A stretch of DNA of 64,000 bases from positions 620,001 to 684,000 of the forward strand of contig JAUIRK010001031.1 of the NCBI GenBank assembly GCA_030549495.1, given 5' to 3'. The position numbers were made by a program, and so were the translations under genes. This DNA comes from Nectonema munidae (lineage: Eukaryota; Nematomorpha; Nectonematoida; Nectonematidae). The first letter of the stretch is position 1, and each line of letters opens with the position of its first letter. Shown here one piece after another: positions 34,433 to 45,185 of the stretch. Below the pieces are notes generated by a model, which worked only from the letters and a program-made list of their open reading frames with translations, was not told the DNA's origin and ran no database searches.

Positions 34433-35315
34433 GCATCGCAGGTTTGAAGTTGTAAAGTACTTTTTGGTGGATAAAAGGCTATCTTAACGGCTTTCAAACC
34501 AATCAAAGATGTATGAGCAGTACAATTATTATCCATGAATAGTATGACGTTCTTTCTTTCTCCATTTTTTATCAAACAATTGTATCCAACTTTGAACATT
34601 TTTCTTGTCATCCATGATTTTGAATTGAAAGCATAATTTAATGGAAATTTTTAATGTTTTTGAAACATCTAGGATTTTGACTTTTACCTATAACAGTCAA
34701 AGTATATCCTTCAGTTCCATTAGAGTTTGTTACAACTAAAACAGAAACCCTTTCTTTGCTTAATTTACCTCCAACACAATCTTTTCCACTAAACTCAAGC
34801 GTTTTTTTGGTAAAATCTTCCTAATAAGTGCCTCTTCGTTAAGATTGAAAACATCCTTAGGTAAATAATTATTAATTTTGGTAGCACAGAAGATTTCCAA
34901 TCAGAGATTACAGTTGGGGTGACTGAATCTGCTTCTCCTGTAATTTATTTAAAAGAAATATTGTGTCTAGTTTTTCACCTTGAAATAGAAGAAAATGAAC
35001 ATTTTCTAATTTTTTGGCTAAATCTGAATTTTTGTTTTGAAAAATCACGATGAGTATATTTTGAGATCTTACATTAATAAGCCACTTCAATTACTTCTCA
35101 TCTAATACAGTTACCTTTGAGTTTCTAAATCTTTTAGTGTCACCTGAAACAATGACTGAGTAATATAAATTTAAAAATTTTTCCTTATCTTTGTAGAAAA
35201 AAATGAAGAAGAATTTGAAAAACATTATGAAATTTCACATTTTTTATAATTAGGATTTTCTTCGACAGCTTTAATTATTTCTAATTTTTTTAAAGTTAAA
35301 TTCATCCTAACCCTT
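34426..35315 (-). pseudogene. Tigger transposase relic
   Basis: Minus-strand pogo/Tigger transposase in its proper order. N-terminal HTH start near 35315 reads MNLTLKKLEIIKAVEENPNY. CENP-B-type HTH remains at 34908-35090 include 'KWLINVRSQNILI' and 'LAKKLEN'. The DDE domain reads KDVFNLNEEALIRKILPKK, then SGKDCVGGKLSKERVSVLVV, TNSNGTEGYTLTVIGKSQNP, RCFKNI and AFNSKSWMTRKMF. Last comes NVILFMDNNCTAHTSLIGLK, then AFYPPKSTLQLQTCD. The 'FMDN..AH' block is the second catalytic aspartate region, and 'PP..T..LQ.CD' follows it in the family. Several stops and shifts; the C-terminal tail is missing. Confidence 0.85.
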
Positions 35316-35344
35316 TGAAAGTTCTTCGTTATATTAAAAATTCA

Positions 35345-35455
35345 TTATAACCTATTTTTTTAACAAATTCCAGTATTCATTTTCTTGGGCCTGGAGGTTT
35401 TTTTGTTATAAGTGAAATTCGTTATATCCGAATTCGTTATAAATGTGTATATAAA
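35345..35455. repeat. probable 5' terminal region of the Tigger copy
   Basis: Words 'ttcgttatatccgaattcgttataa' style (35429-35452) and 'aaaattcattataacc' (35338-35353) are the kind of 'TTCGTTATA' repeats found at Tigger ends. The opposite end was not found. Confidence 0.45.
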
Positions 35456-36114
35456 AATATGATTTTTTTTTATATAATCTAGTTTTCTATATTTGAAATG
35501 CTGTTCTAAAAGAGATAGGGAGGAGTAAACAAGTGCCCTCAGTTCTCGGAATTAGCATGTGAAAATTTCTGAAAGTGTCCATCAAATTTGTGGTTTATGG
35601 CAGAAATTCTGTCCAAGAATCTTTATTCAGATTTTAATTGAAATATCATTTTTTATAATAAATTGACCATACTGATTTTATTTCTGGACTTACTTTTTGC
35701 AATTAGAATGTGCAAATATTTGAACGTGTCAACCATATATGTGGTTTACGTAAATTGTCTCTAAAAATATTTTTTAAATAAAATATCTGTTTTTATACCA
35801 AATTGAGAATACTGGTTTCATTAGGGTGTGAAAAATGTCAATCAATCAAATAAATGGTTTATGCCTGAAAATTATACTTAAAAACATTAATTGATATTTT
35901 AATTTCCGTTTTTGCAATCAGAGTATAATATTAAGAACAAGAAAGTTAGGAACTATAAGGCAAACCTCAATACAAAATTTTATGCAATTTGAACAACTGT
36001 AAGATATTTATTTTTGAATTCAGAGTTTTTACAAATAAATACATAGTATCTTGGCGAAGCTCTGTATGTATATATAATTCTTCCGTAGCTTTGCCAAGCT
36101 CCTAATAAGTAGTT
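35456..36114. other. AT-rich non-coding stretch with internal similarity
   Basis: Three loosely similar blocks at about 35585, 35725 and 35840 ('aatttgtggtttatggcagaa', 'atatgtggtttacgtaaatt', 'aataaatggtttatgcctgaa') suggest an old tandem duplication of about 120-140 bp. No gene. Confidence 0.4.
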
Positions 36115-36235
36115 TGACTTGCAATGATGTATGGATGCGCACCCTCGACAATAAAGAAATCGCACCAAAAGAAGCTGGAGTTTGCAGAGATGAGAATGTT
36201 GAGATGGTTGTATCGAGAATTTTTATTTTATTTTT
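36115..36235 (+). pseudogene. LINE reverse-transcriptase scrap (C-terminal)
   Basis: A short plus-strand frame reads MMYGCAPSTIKKSHQKKLEF, AEMRMLRWLYREF. It matches the conserved 'MLYG.E.W......KKL...EMRMLRW..G' block near the end of reverse transcriptases of several non-LTR clades (RTE-like and others). Nothing of the polymerase core precedes it. The second residue group (SECW) is altered, and the frame runs into T-rich sequence after 36230. A heavily truncated, dead fragment. Confidence 0.62.
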
Positions 36236-36415
36236 TTCTTCTTCTTTCAAATTGTATTTTCTTTTATTTTTTTTTCTTAAGCTTTTTTTGTTGTTGTTTA
36301 TTTTTGGAATTTCATAATAGCTGCTGCTGGCCTATTGAAAATCCACAATACAATTAAGCCTCTAAGTTATGTAAATTGTAAAACATATCCTATTGAAAAT
36401 TTTAAAATATATCGA

Positions 36416-36777
36416 TAGCTTGCGTCCACAGAAAAAAACCAAGCGGGGGGGGGGGGGGCAAAAATTTTCTTTGTGTATAGAAACTAACAATTTATTTAAA
36501 GAAAATTACACACCCTTGTATGCTTAGTGTCCATCGTAATAAAGTAAATAGCCAGCTTACAGAATTAAAAACAAAGTGCTTGAATTGAATTTTTGTTTCA
36601 TCAGAGTACCACAGCTAATAATATAATTACGGTATTAATCTGCTAATAAATGTATATTTTTTCAATTTATTTCCTACTTTTTGTATTTTGTGGCATTTTT
36701 TCACTCTCTATAAATTCTAGGGAGAGGGGGTGGGGCAAATGCCATTCCTTGCCTCCTACTGCGGACGCCCTTGCTAC
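36416..36777. mobile_element. possible non-autonomous hAT with poly-G run
   Basis: 'gcgtccacag' near 36422 and the complement 'ctgcggacgc' near 36770 look like inverted ends ('GGGCGTCCGCAG'-type, known from hAT elements). A 14-base G run lies at about 36437-36450. No clear target duplication. Confidence 0.35.
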
Positions 36778-36780
36778 GTC

Positions 36781-36925
36781 GTATCATATTAACATAACAG
36801 GATATCAATAAAAGCAACTCAAAATCACACCAGAGAATTTTTGTTTATCAGTCAAGTTGAGATTAGCTATTGTGAATACCTAATTGTGATGGATATATTT
36901 ATATCAATTTGAAGATGATTTTCAG
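36781..36925. repeat. dispersed repeat, copy 2
   Basis: Matches 320-465 (same orientation); see there. Confidence 0.6.
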
Positions 36926-39595
36926 CTGCGGATGCCCTTGTTAGCTCCCCACCAAACTCTCTTCTAAAATTTTAAAGCTTCCATTAGAGCGGAACCTGGG
37001 TTACAATTTCGTCAACAAATTTTTACTCTTGCTCACGAAATGTTCCTCTGATCACGCGGCCTTTTGTATATATTTATACTGCTTGTTTCTTCTTCATTTT
37101 CAATTTCGTTAATAAGTATCATTTTTTATTTACTGCTGATAATCTACACTAAAATAAGAAAAACTTTCTCGATTCACTAATATTTCATTTAGCGAACGCT
37201 TTTATGTAAGAAACTAGTTTTGCAAACCGAATGCCATGTACTTCTCTTAATTTGAGAACTCTAATTAATTGTTGTATATCGCATTCAAAATTTATAAATT
37301 TGCCAGTGATATTCGCTTTATATTTCATTTATAGGATTTGTTTACCTAATTATTATTCATCTCATTCGTTTTTGGTCAAAAAAAGATTAGAAAATAAATT
37401 TAAGTTGTTCATAGATGGAGTTAAATAAGTAAAAATCTCACGTTTATTGTCACGCTCATTATTCTTTTAATGAAGAAATAAACTTTATTTGAGTATTTTT
37501 GATTTAAAAATTATAAATGAATGAACATTTGAATTCTAGAGGCCTAATATGGCCCTTCGAGGTAGTAAAAATTGCGGTTATGCGAGGAATCTGATCAATT
37601 GAGAAATTCAAAAAGACTCTTATTTCTCAAAATTTGTTGTTAAAGAAAGTTGGAAGCTCCTTAGGGTTGTTTGAATTTCTAACTCCTATCTTCTCAAGTA
37701 TTTTTTTATCATAGTTCCAATGAATACCGTTTCTTGAACAATTGAAGTAAAAAGCGCTAATTGACTTGCTACTTCTCTTTCTTACAAAGTAAAAAAATTT
37801 ACAATGTTTCAAATCTTCAATTAGCATAAACTGAACATGATAAGCCATCTCACAATTTTGAACAAAAAACGGTATTTTGAAGCACAAACCGAAAAAAACA
37901 GCCTTTTTCTAGCTCTTGGACATGAACAAGCCAGACCCACAACTTTTTTTATGTAAACTTATTAAATTAAATTTAGTAAAATGAGTTACTTGTCACGAAT
38001 AAAGCAATTCTTACAAAAGTAAAAATAATGCTGCGTAAAATATAACGAGATATAAAAAGAGTCAATTTCTTGACTACATCTCACACAATCACACTAAAGT
38101 TGCCATGGCAACAAATTCATCCATTACTCATTTAGGAATAACCATACGATGTTGTAAAATAAATGAATCCCATCGCACCTAAATACCAATTCATGAACAA
38201 ATAAGTGTGTCTTCAAAAACTTTTTCGAAAATTCTGTCTGGATCCCATGAATTATGACTATGCAGTTATCATCAGTTATGAGAATTGAGAGTTCGCATTG
38301 CAATTGTAATGTGGGGTAATGATGGTGTGTCCGCTGATTAAACATTTTATGGCAAGTCAAAAGATTAATGATAGTAATTCTGGGAAAAGATTTATTATTA
38401 AATATTATAATCTTGTTATAGCAGAGATGATTCAAATTTAAAGAATGTCTTGAAAACAAATAATTTGGGATCACTATTAAAATTAAAAATTGAAAAAGAT
38501 GTCGGCAAAAATGAAAATGAATTAGAAAAGGGATTCCTCAGGACTGCAATTTGGAGCAAGGTTAGCCCATGCCGAACATTTCGGTTTTCTTTACATTTGT
38601 CTTGAGAGTTGTAGTTAGTGAAACCTCTAAAGAGTGAGTGCTTTTCAAAGTCCTAATTTAATGCTGTACCGCAGTGTTCGTCAAACGTTTTGAAGTGATA
38701 GCGAAATTTAAGTCTTATAAAAAAATAGTTTTGTTAAAAATTTCATCCTCAAAGTTGATGGAAAATAGTGTTGTATTGTAATTGTGATATAATTTACTTT
38801 TTAGCTCTTTGAGAACCGGTGAGAGACTATACATGTCAAGAAATAAATTCTTCAAATGTATAAAATTCCATTTAAAAGGAAAGCATATAGAGAGCTAGTT
38901 ATGACTAGTGATGAAGTTTTTTGATCAATGATCTTGTAAAAATGGAAATAACTTTAGGTTTAGACTACATTGATTTAAAGCCATGCTAAATGTTAGTTTG
39001 TTGATAAAGTGCGCATTCCGATCTGGAAAATATCCTTCTTTACTTCTACCCGCTACCTTGCTTTTCAAGCATAATAGAAGACTGCTCTTTGCAAATTTTC
39101 CAACAACTTTTCATTTTGGAACAATAAGTGCACATCAAATCTACCTTGATCCATCAGATGGCAGCTCCATTTTTAAAGACACAGACGATTTCTTGATTTC
39201 AAGTTTGTTTTTTATCGCATCAAATGGGTTAATCAACGTAAACCTGACACGATTCTAACCATATTTTTCTTAAGTAAGATTTATATAGAAAAATCAAAGG
39301 ATATAATATAGCCATAAAAAGACAATTATTTATTTATCTCTTATGATAAATAGATTTATCAAAGAAAACGAATTATTTAGTCAAAAAAAATTTAGTTTTA
39401 AAAAATTTAGAAAAAACTCTATGACTACTTTCATGATTATTTATCAGTATTGGATAAGAGATATTCGTTGACGTCTTCTTTATCATTTAATCTAATTTCA
39501 GCCTCTTCTTGAGCGATATTTTCGTTAAAGTTATTATTAGATTTATTTTGATGTTCTAATTAAAAAAAGTGTAAAGGATATACAAAAAAATTACA
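36926..39595. other. AT-rich stretch without recognised genes
   Basis: Frames at 37627-37887 (minus), 38124-38474 (minus) and 38983-39258 (plus) have no recognisable product and no convincing splice sites. A hAT-like start 'cagtgttcgtcaaacg' occurs at about 38672 without a partner. The 38983-39258 block is less AT-rich than its surroundings and has a long minus-strand frame too, so it could hide a decayed coding sequence. Confidence 0.35.
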
Positions 39596-39601
39596 GTATA
39601 A

Positions 39602-40295
39602 TTATAAGCCTTTACTCTTGGCTGAAGAAAGGAAGCTGTTGCCTTGATTCAAGCCTTCTCTGCGAGCGCCTTGATTGCCACCGTTGTAAAGTAAGCCTTT
39701 GTTTTGATTCAAGCCTTGTCTGTCATCAGGATTTAGTAAACCTTTGCCTTGATTCCAGCCGTGACGGTCAACAGGATTTTGTAAACCTTTGCCTTGATTC
39801 AGGCCGTGACGGTCAACAGGATTTAGTAAACCTTTGCCCTGATTCCAGCCCTGACGATCATCAGGATTTAGTAAACCTTTGCCCTGATTCCAGCCCTGAC
39901 GATCACCAGGATTTAGTAAACCTTTGCCCTGATTCCAACCGTGACGGTCACCAGGATTTAGTAAACCTTTGCCCTGATTCAAGCCCTGACGATCACCAGG
40001 ATTTAGTAAACCTTTGCCCTGATTCCAGCCCTGACGATCACCAGGATTTAGTAAACCTTTGCCCTGATTCCAGCCTTGATGAAAACCAGGGTTTAGTAAA
40101 CCTTTGCCATGATTGAAGCCTTGATTGCCACCAGTGTTAAGAAAGCCTTTACTGTTGCGACGAGGAAGAGAGGCTTTTCCCTTATGGGCGCCTTTGGAAA
40201 ACGATTTGCCTATAATATTCTTGTTGTATTCAGAAGCGCCTTTAGCTAAAATACGTGAATTATTCTTAAATTTCTTCTTAGTTATTTCTAAGCCT
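39602..40295 (-). CDS. repeat protein with nine 15-residue units (exon)
   Basis: A minus-strand frame open from 40311 to the stop at 39602-39604, with no ATG. A plausible acceptor (aataatatag) sits just before 40295, so this is probably the last exon of a longer gene. It encodes a basic lead (LEITKKKFKNNSRILAKGAS ... KASLPRRNSKGFLNTGG). Then come nine units of the type WNQGKGLLNPGDRQG, spaced exactly 45 bp (GTAAACCTTTGCC marks at 39736 to 40096), a diverged unit (NQNKGLLYNGGNQG) and a short tail ending SKGL. It is Gly/Asn/Lys/Gln-rich, with no hydrophobic core and no cysteine. This fits a low-complexity secreted, structural or adhesive protein, but no family was recognised. GC content and codon use differ from the AT-rich surroundings. 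The repeats differ mainly at synonymous or mild positions (GDRQ/GDRH/VDRH/DDRQ), which supports real coding. Confidence 0.6.
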
Positions 40296-40319
40296 ATATT
40301 ATTTATTACTCATTGGTGA

Positions 40320-41278
40320 AAGAATTTATTACAAAATATTCAATTCTCAATCTTTTACATCACATTTTTCTACTTATACATGTATTTTTGGTGGTAAAAG
40401 TGAGAATCTAGTATGATTGACAGCCATCACGTATATAAATGCCGATGCACATTTTAGAAAGATAAAAGTTTTTGTGATTTAATATACAAATTTTATTATT
40501 TTATTTCTATCCAGGGTTAATAAAGGCGATATGCCATTTTTATTTTAAAAACTGAGTCAAAAGTTTTTCACTTTTATTCTTATTTGAAAATAATTCTCTT
40601 GACGAATGTGATCACCTGAGAATGTTAATAAGATCGAAAAACTGCGCACCTAATTTCTTTGCTATAAAAACAGGCAGACTTCTGAAACAAAGCGAGTTTT
40701 GAAGAATGAAGAACTTCACAAAATAGCAGAAGAATATTTATCTTTGCACAACAATAATCGTAGATTCCTTTCATTAATTAATGCCCAGAAGTGAATAGAA
40801 ATCTATTTATTGAATCACAAAAATCTTGCGTTGTCTCGAACTCATTTTCAATCTTTGTTATTTACACTCGATAAGCAAGGATCACTGCTCCCTACAGTGT
40901 TTCTCAACCTTTTTAACAAATTGCTAAATTCAGATCTAACAATTCTCCGCAACAAAAACAAAATATAAATATAATGACGCTTAAAATTTTAGAGTTTTTT
41001 TTCAAAAAAGTGTTTTTTATAAATCTTTTTAGTGCGACTTAATGAATGAAAATTACTGAATCCAGCATTATTGACTAAAATCTGGCTTAGACAAGTGGAA
41101 ACCAGTTTGTGCATAGCCTTGCACTAAAGTGAAAAGTTATATAGGTACAGTTCCTAAGAGTATTTTAATTGTGAAAGGGCAATTTAACGGCTTGAATTAG
41201 CTATAAGTATCTAAGCAACCTTGCTTACCCCCCCCCCCCCCCCCAAAGAAAGCTAAAAAGGTGTATGTAGCGCATATT
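40320..41278. other. AT-rich stretch upstream of the repeat-protein exon
   Basis: Should hold the first exon and promoter of the minus-strand repeat-protein gene if that gene is real. The minus strand has 'catttatatacgtg' (about 40429-40442), a TATA-like box, but I could not join an ATG exon in the right phase. On the plus strand 'ctataaaaacaggc' at about 40663 is another TATA-like box with nothing behind it. A hAT-like start 'cagtgtttctcaacctttt' is at 40894. A C run lies at 41230-41244. Confidence 0.35.
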
Positions 41279-41436
41279 TACCATTTTTACTTCTAACTTG
41301 TCTTTTTTAAGTCCTACATTGTCTTTTTTCAATTTTATTTTGTATTTTAAAAGCATTTAGAATTTAAAAAACGACTTAGAATTGAAAAATTTCAATTTAG
41401 AAGTAAAAAAAAGATAATTAAGAAGGAAAAATTGTA
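41279..41436. mobile_element. fold-back MITE, copy 2
   Basis: Same design as 8604-8723: 'taccatttttacttcta' on the left, imperfect complement on the right, inner 'ttgtcttttttcaatttta'. Slightly longer and more diverged. Confidence 0.6.
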
Positions 41437-41467
41437 TATATAGAATAACTTTCTCTTCAGTCTAGTC

Positions 41468-42140
41468 CAGGGGTCACCAAACTACGGCCCGCGGGCCGGA
41501 TCCGGCCCGCGACGTCAGATCATCAGGCCCGCCGACGATACTTAAATTTGCTTGATAAAACGTATGAAACATGATATGTTGTGAGTGAAACCTGTCAACA
41601 ACGGTCCCTCTTAACAACGACTTCCTTTTAGCAAAATTATATTAACTTTTAAGAACGCCTTAATTTGTATTTTTTTATATAATAAATTTGATAAATAATA
41701 TTCAACACGTGTGCTTGATTAAAAATAATTTTTAAAATATTTTTGTTGTTTTTGTGTATAAAAATTAAGATTATTTATTTACCTGTTTAAAAAATTAAGA
41801 TTATTCCTGTGAGTTACGACCGAGATTATCTGCAGAAAACATAGGTCGTATATAAAAGGTTTTACTGTATAATTTAAATTTAAATATTAAGTTTAGAATA
41901 TTATCGTTATGGCTACTAAGAAAAGAAAAGTAGACGCCGAGTGTCGTGCTTTCAATGAAGAATGGGGAGTAAAGTACTTCTTTGTAGAACGAAGGACCAG
42001 AAAGCTACTTGCGTGGTATGCAGCGAAAGTATTGCCGTTCTGAAAGAGTACAATCTTCGGCTATTACTCTAGCTAAAAAGTGCGTTGAGAAACGCTAAGA
42101 CGCGCTGCATATCTCCGAGGTTCAAAATGACCTACGAACG
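41468..42140 (+). mobile_element. hAT (GTF2IRD2/ZBED-like group), 5' part
   Basis: Starts CAGGGGTCACCAAACTACGG, followed by a very GC-rich 'cccgcgggccggatccggcc' block. This is the well-known start of a vertebrate/invertebrate hAT group related to the transposase part of GTF2IRD2. The first coding exon follows at 41910. The right end was not found; I stop where recognisable sequence ends. Confidence 0.72.
41910..42072 (+). pseudogene. hAT transposase start with BED-like finger
   Basis: ATG at 41910 opens MATKKRKVDAECRAFNEEWG, VKYFFVE, then after a one-base shift TKDQKATCVVCSESIAVLKE, YNLR. The family start is 'M..KKRKVD.E.R.F...W...YFFVE....PVCLIC...VAV.KEYNLRRHYE.KH'. KKRKV is a nuclear-localisation-like cluster; CVVC begins the zinc finger. 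The frame ends in stops before the histidines of the finger. Confidence 0.8.
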
Positions 42141-42429
42141 ACAATATTTTAATAAAAAAACTTTCCAACTCTAAATTTGAGCTAATCTCTTAATTATTTC
42201 CTTTTAAATTAATATTAATAATTTTTCTTATATAGAAATTTTTTAGAAAAATTTGCTAATTGATGAAACAACTTCCAAAACTATATTTTATGATTTCAGC
42301 GCGATATCTAATATTTGTGTATAAAAGCGGACCTTTTAGTAATATTTCAAATAATAGTTACTGATATCACGTTCCTAAAATGAAGTCGCACTTTTAAGAA
42401 AACATCATACATAGGATTCAAATTTCTGA

Positions 42430-42605
42430 CACTCTCAGACACACAATTCCCTATTAATTTTCATTAGTCAAGTGTCAGACACTAGACAACATCATACGTA
42501 CCAATACATCATACATATATACGAATATTTCCTTACACGCTCAGACACATAATTCCCTATTAATTTCCATTAGTCAGTGTTAGACACAAAAAATGTCGAA
42601 CGTAA
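42430..42605. repeat. tandem repeat, ~106-bp unit
   Basis: Two units with 'ctcagacac', 'aattccctattaatttt' and 'cattagtca', starting at about 42431 and 42537. Confidence 0.65.
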
Positions 42606-42624
42606 CAATATATCATATGAATAA

Positions 42625-42810
42625 CATTTAGCTTGACACTAAGACACGAATATATTTTTTCTCCAACCAATAGTATATTATTTTTTAAAATGATTAACAT
42701 TAAGTTTGTCACTAAGACACAAATTAATGTATTTTTTCTCAAGCCAATAGTATATAATTTTTTAAAATGATTGTCATTTAGTTTGACACTAAGACACAAA
42801 TATATTTAAA
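42625..42810. repeat. tandem repeat, ~75-bp unit
   Basis: Three starts of 'tgacactaagacac' at about 42633, 42707 and 42784, with 'ccaatagtatat' and 'ttttttaaaatgatt' between. The minus-strand 79-codon frame here is a product of the repeat. Confidence 0.7.
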
Positions 42811-43849
42811 GCTCAAAATCAGCGGTAGAGTGGAAAACTGATTAGAAATATTACGTTTAATATGTTCCTTTTGTCACGCATAATCAATTTTTAACACATC
42901 ACAAGCAAAACACACATGCACATTAAGTTATTTTGACAAAGAACTAAAATTTGAAAACAGTTTCAATTCATCCTTGCATCATTTGAATCTGAGACCAGAA
43001 AGAAAATCCACGAGGATAAGTCTTCAAATTCCTATGCCTCATTCACAACTCTTTAAACTCTACATACCAACACACTTACAACAATGTACAATCCACTCCA
43101 AATACTCCCAATCGTATATATTCTTGACGCTCTTTATTCGTATACATAACCAATTTTGAAGATGGAGTGTATTATATTTTTTGTTCTAGCATGTAATATA
43201 ATTAACATGTGTGCACTAAGTTATCCTAATTCTACTGTTTACAAAAATATAATGAAAATATGTGAGACAGTGTGCTCAGCTGCAAACTTTACATCCGATG
43301 GATTATTATCAGTGGGCTTTTGTAAATGAATTATTAGTAAGTTATTAAACTTATTTTATTTCAAATGTTATACTTAGATATATTGGAACGAAAAAATGAA
43401 ATACAAATTTCAAAATGAAAGAAAATGTAAAGACAAAGATCTTACTATTGTTAAAGAGAAAAATTGTAAATATTGAAAATAAAGAAAATTCTACATATGA
43501 TACTTCTTCGAATTATACAAATATGCAAGAAACTTTCCAAAACGAAGACTCCTATAGTAGCAAAAATAAAAACATTTGTGATATTACTGCTATACCTACC
43601 TAAGCTATCAAATGAGGTCAAAATTAGATATTTTTTATATTATTTTATGAACTATTTTTATAGATTTTGCCAGAGTTTGAAAGAAGGAATCTTGTAAATT
43701 TGAAAATTTGAACATATATAGGTACTCTTGAAAAAATTGTAAATTTTAAAACAGCAATAGAAAATGCATTTGAAAATAAAATAAAAGTTGGTTTCGCAAA
43801 ATTTACAAAATTTTTGCCTCAATCTAAAAATGGTGAAATATTATAATTT
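42811..43849. other. AT-rich stretch with uncertain frames
   Basis: Frames at 42974-43159 and 43415-43603 have no known product. Plus-strand text at about 43730-43845 (KIVNFKTAIENAF, IKVGFAKFTKFLPQS) may be a decayed coding remnant of unknown origin. Confidence 0.3.
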
Positions 43850-43852
43850 ATC

Positions 43853-44098
43853 GGCTGAGCTGGACCAGCTAAAGAGCGGGTCCGCAAGTTGTGGATAGTG
43901 GAATCGCCATCAGATATGGTGGTTAGCTGTGACATAAGCAAGCTTAGCTTGATGAATAAGCAGCCCAGCTTACAATCACAGCGAGAAATAGAACTGGGGA
44001 CCTCACCACGTAATAACCATGGTAAACTAAAAAATAAACTCTGGCGCTAGATACGGACTGCAACGGCACTTTGATGATGATGATGATGATGATGATTA
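43853..44098 (+). repeat. SINE-like element with GAT tail
   Basis: A GC-richer 245-bp block in AT-rich DNA, ending in (GAT)8 or so (44074-44097). The start 'ggctgagctggaccagc' resembles a tRNA A box and 'gcgggtccgcaag' may be a degenerate B box. A short microsatellite tail is usual for SINEs. Family not recognised. Confidence 0.4.
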
Positions 44099-44149
44099 TA
44101 ATTGATCGCTATTTAGAATCATTGGACTTCCTCATTGTTTTTGAAATAC

Positions 44150-44235
44150 TGTAAATCAAGGAATTTTCGCGGAAGTTAAATTTTCACGATTTGCGAGTTA
44201 AAAATGTTCGCGTAGTGTTATTTTCGAGAACAATC
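44150..44235. repeat. MITE fragment with 'TTTTCGCG' words
   Basis: 'actgtaaatcaaggaatttt' and 'cgcggaagttaaattttc' resemble the start of CGCGAAAATT-type MITEs seen in many animals. Only one end is present. Confidence 0.35.
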
Positions 44236-44294
44236 AAATATTTTCAAAATTATCTTCATATGTTTTACTCATTTTCCTCTGCAGAAATTTCAGA

Positions 44295-44436
44295 TTAATT
44301 ATCCCTTTCGTGACCAGTGTATCATATATGATACATAAACAATTTTACCTTCGTCTGCTTTTTCAAATAGTTTTGTATATGAATCTTCTGCTTTTTAATA
44401 AATATCGTCTGATTTTTATGGTCACGAAAGTGTTAA
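44295..44436. mobile_element. TTAA-flanked MITE (piggyBac type), copy 1
   Basis: TTAA at 44295-44298 and 44433-44436 enclose inverted ends 'ccctttcgtgacc' / 'ggtcacgaaagtg'. piggyBac-superfamily elements insert at TTAA and duplicate it. The interior holds 'cgtctgctttttcaa', 'ttctgctttttaa' and 'atatcgtctgattttta', shared with 47904-48041. Confidence 0.62.
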
Positions 44437-44863
44437 TGCATTCGTCAAGTAAATTTTTTTTCAAATGAATAGCGTTCTCTGATTATACAATTGAAAGCGA
44501 AGAAGAAGACCGTTTTCAACTTATGATTGATGAAATTATTTTCTCAAATACGAATTCGTATTAAAAACGTTTAATTATTTTTTTTGTTCTTGTTATTTGT
44601 TGAACTTAAAATATCCTCCTTCAATGTATTGATCTTTCATTTTAATTCAAGAACTGTTTATTGATAGTAAAAAATTTCCAAAAAAAAGATTATAGTATAT
44701 TCCGAAATAATGAAACAATTTAGATCACTTAAAGAGTCCTTGAAATAAAAAGTATATTTATATTTGCTTCTTTTATTCTAAAAATGTTTAATATATTTGT
44801 GTCATAATTTAAGTTAGAAAAGGCAAAATATGCAGCTGTATGCTTATTTTTGAGCATCAAAGG

Positions 44864-44935
44864 CAGTGCTTGCCAAACTTATCAAGCCCATTTTAACTTT
44901 TTGAGGGGTCAATTACACGATGGCCTCCCAAATAA
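44864..44935. repeat. hAT-like terminus
   Basis: 'cagtgcttgccaaacttatc' followed by 'gaggggtcaattacacgatgg' resembles Charlie-type hAT ends. No partner. Confidence 0.35.
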
Positions 44936-44949
44936 GTTACTCAAGTTAA

Positions 44950-45185
44950 TAACTGTTGTTGTTGTCGCCCAGATAATGCTATCTCATTTTTAGCGAAATC
45001 CGTCAGTCAAATAAAAGTAATTTTCATTTGGGACCGAATTTCGATGTAAGCAAGGAAGATGAAGGGCATGGAGAGTATAGAATGTTTATTACACCTTCGC
45101 AGCAGCAGCGATAAAAAGTGTAAATCCAGCCAACCTACATAAAGCCATCTTTAGGAACTGCTGGCTTCCTGTGTAGGATTCTACA
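44950..45185 (+). repeat. relative of the pogo element's 5' leader
   Basis: 'ttcgcagcagcagcgataaa', 'ccagccaacc' and 'ggaactgctggctt' match the untranslated leader of the pogo element (2990-3075) in order and orientation. 'gttgttgttg..gccc.agat' likewise matches 2868-2885. No transposase or TIR here. Confidence 0.6.

Noticed and set aside
36437-41244. Poly-G run (36437-36450) and poly-C run (41230-41244)
   Set aside because: Simple homopolymers, possibly parts of hAT ends or assembly noise; no further meaning can be supported.
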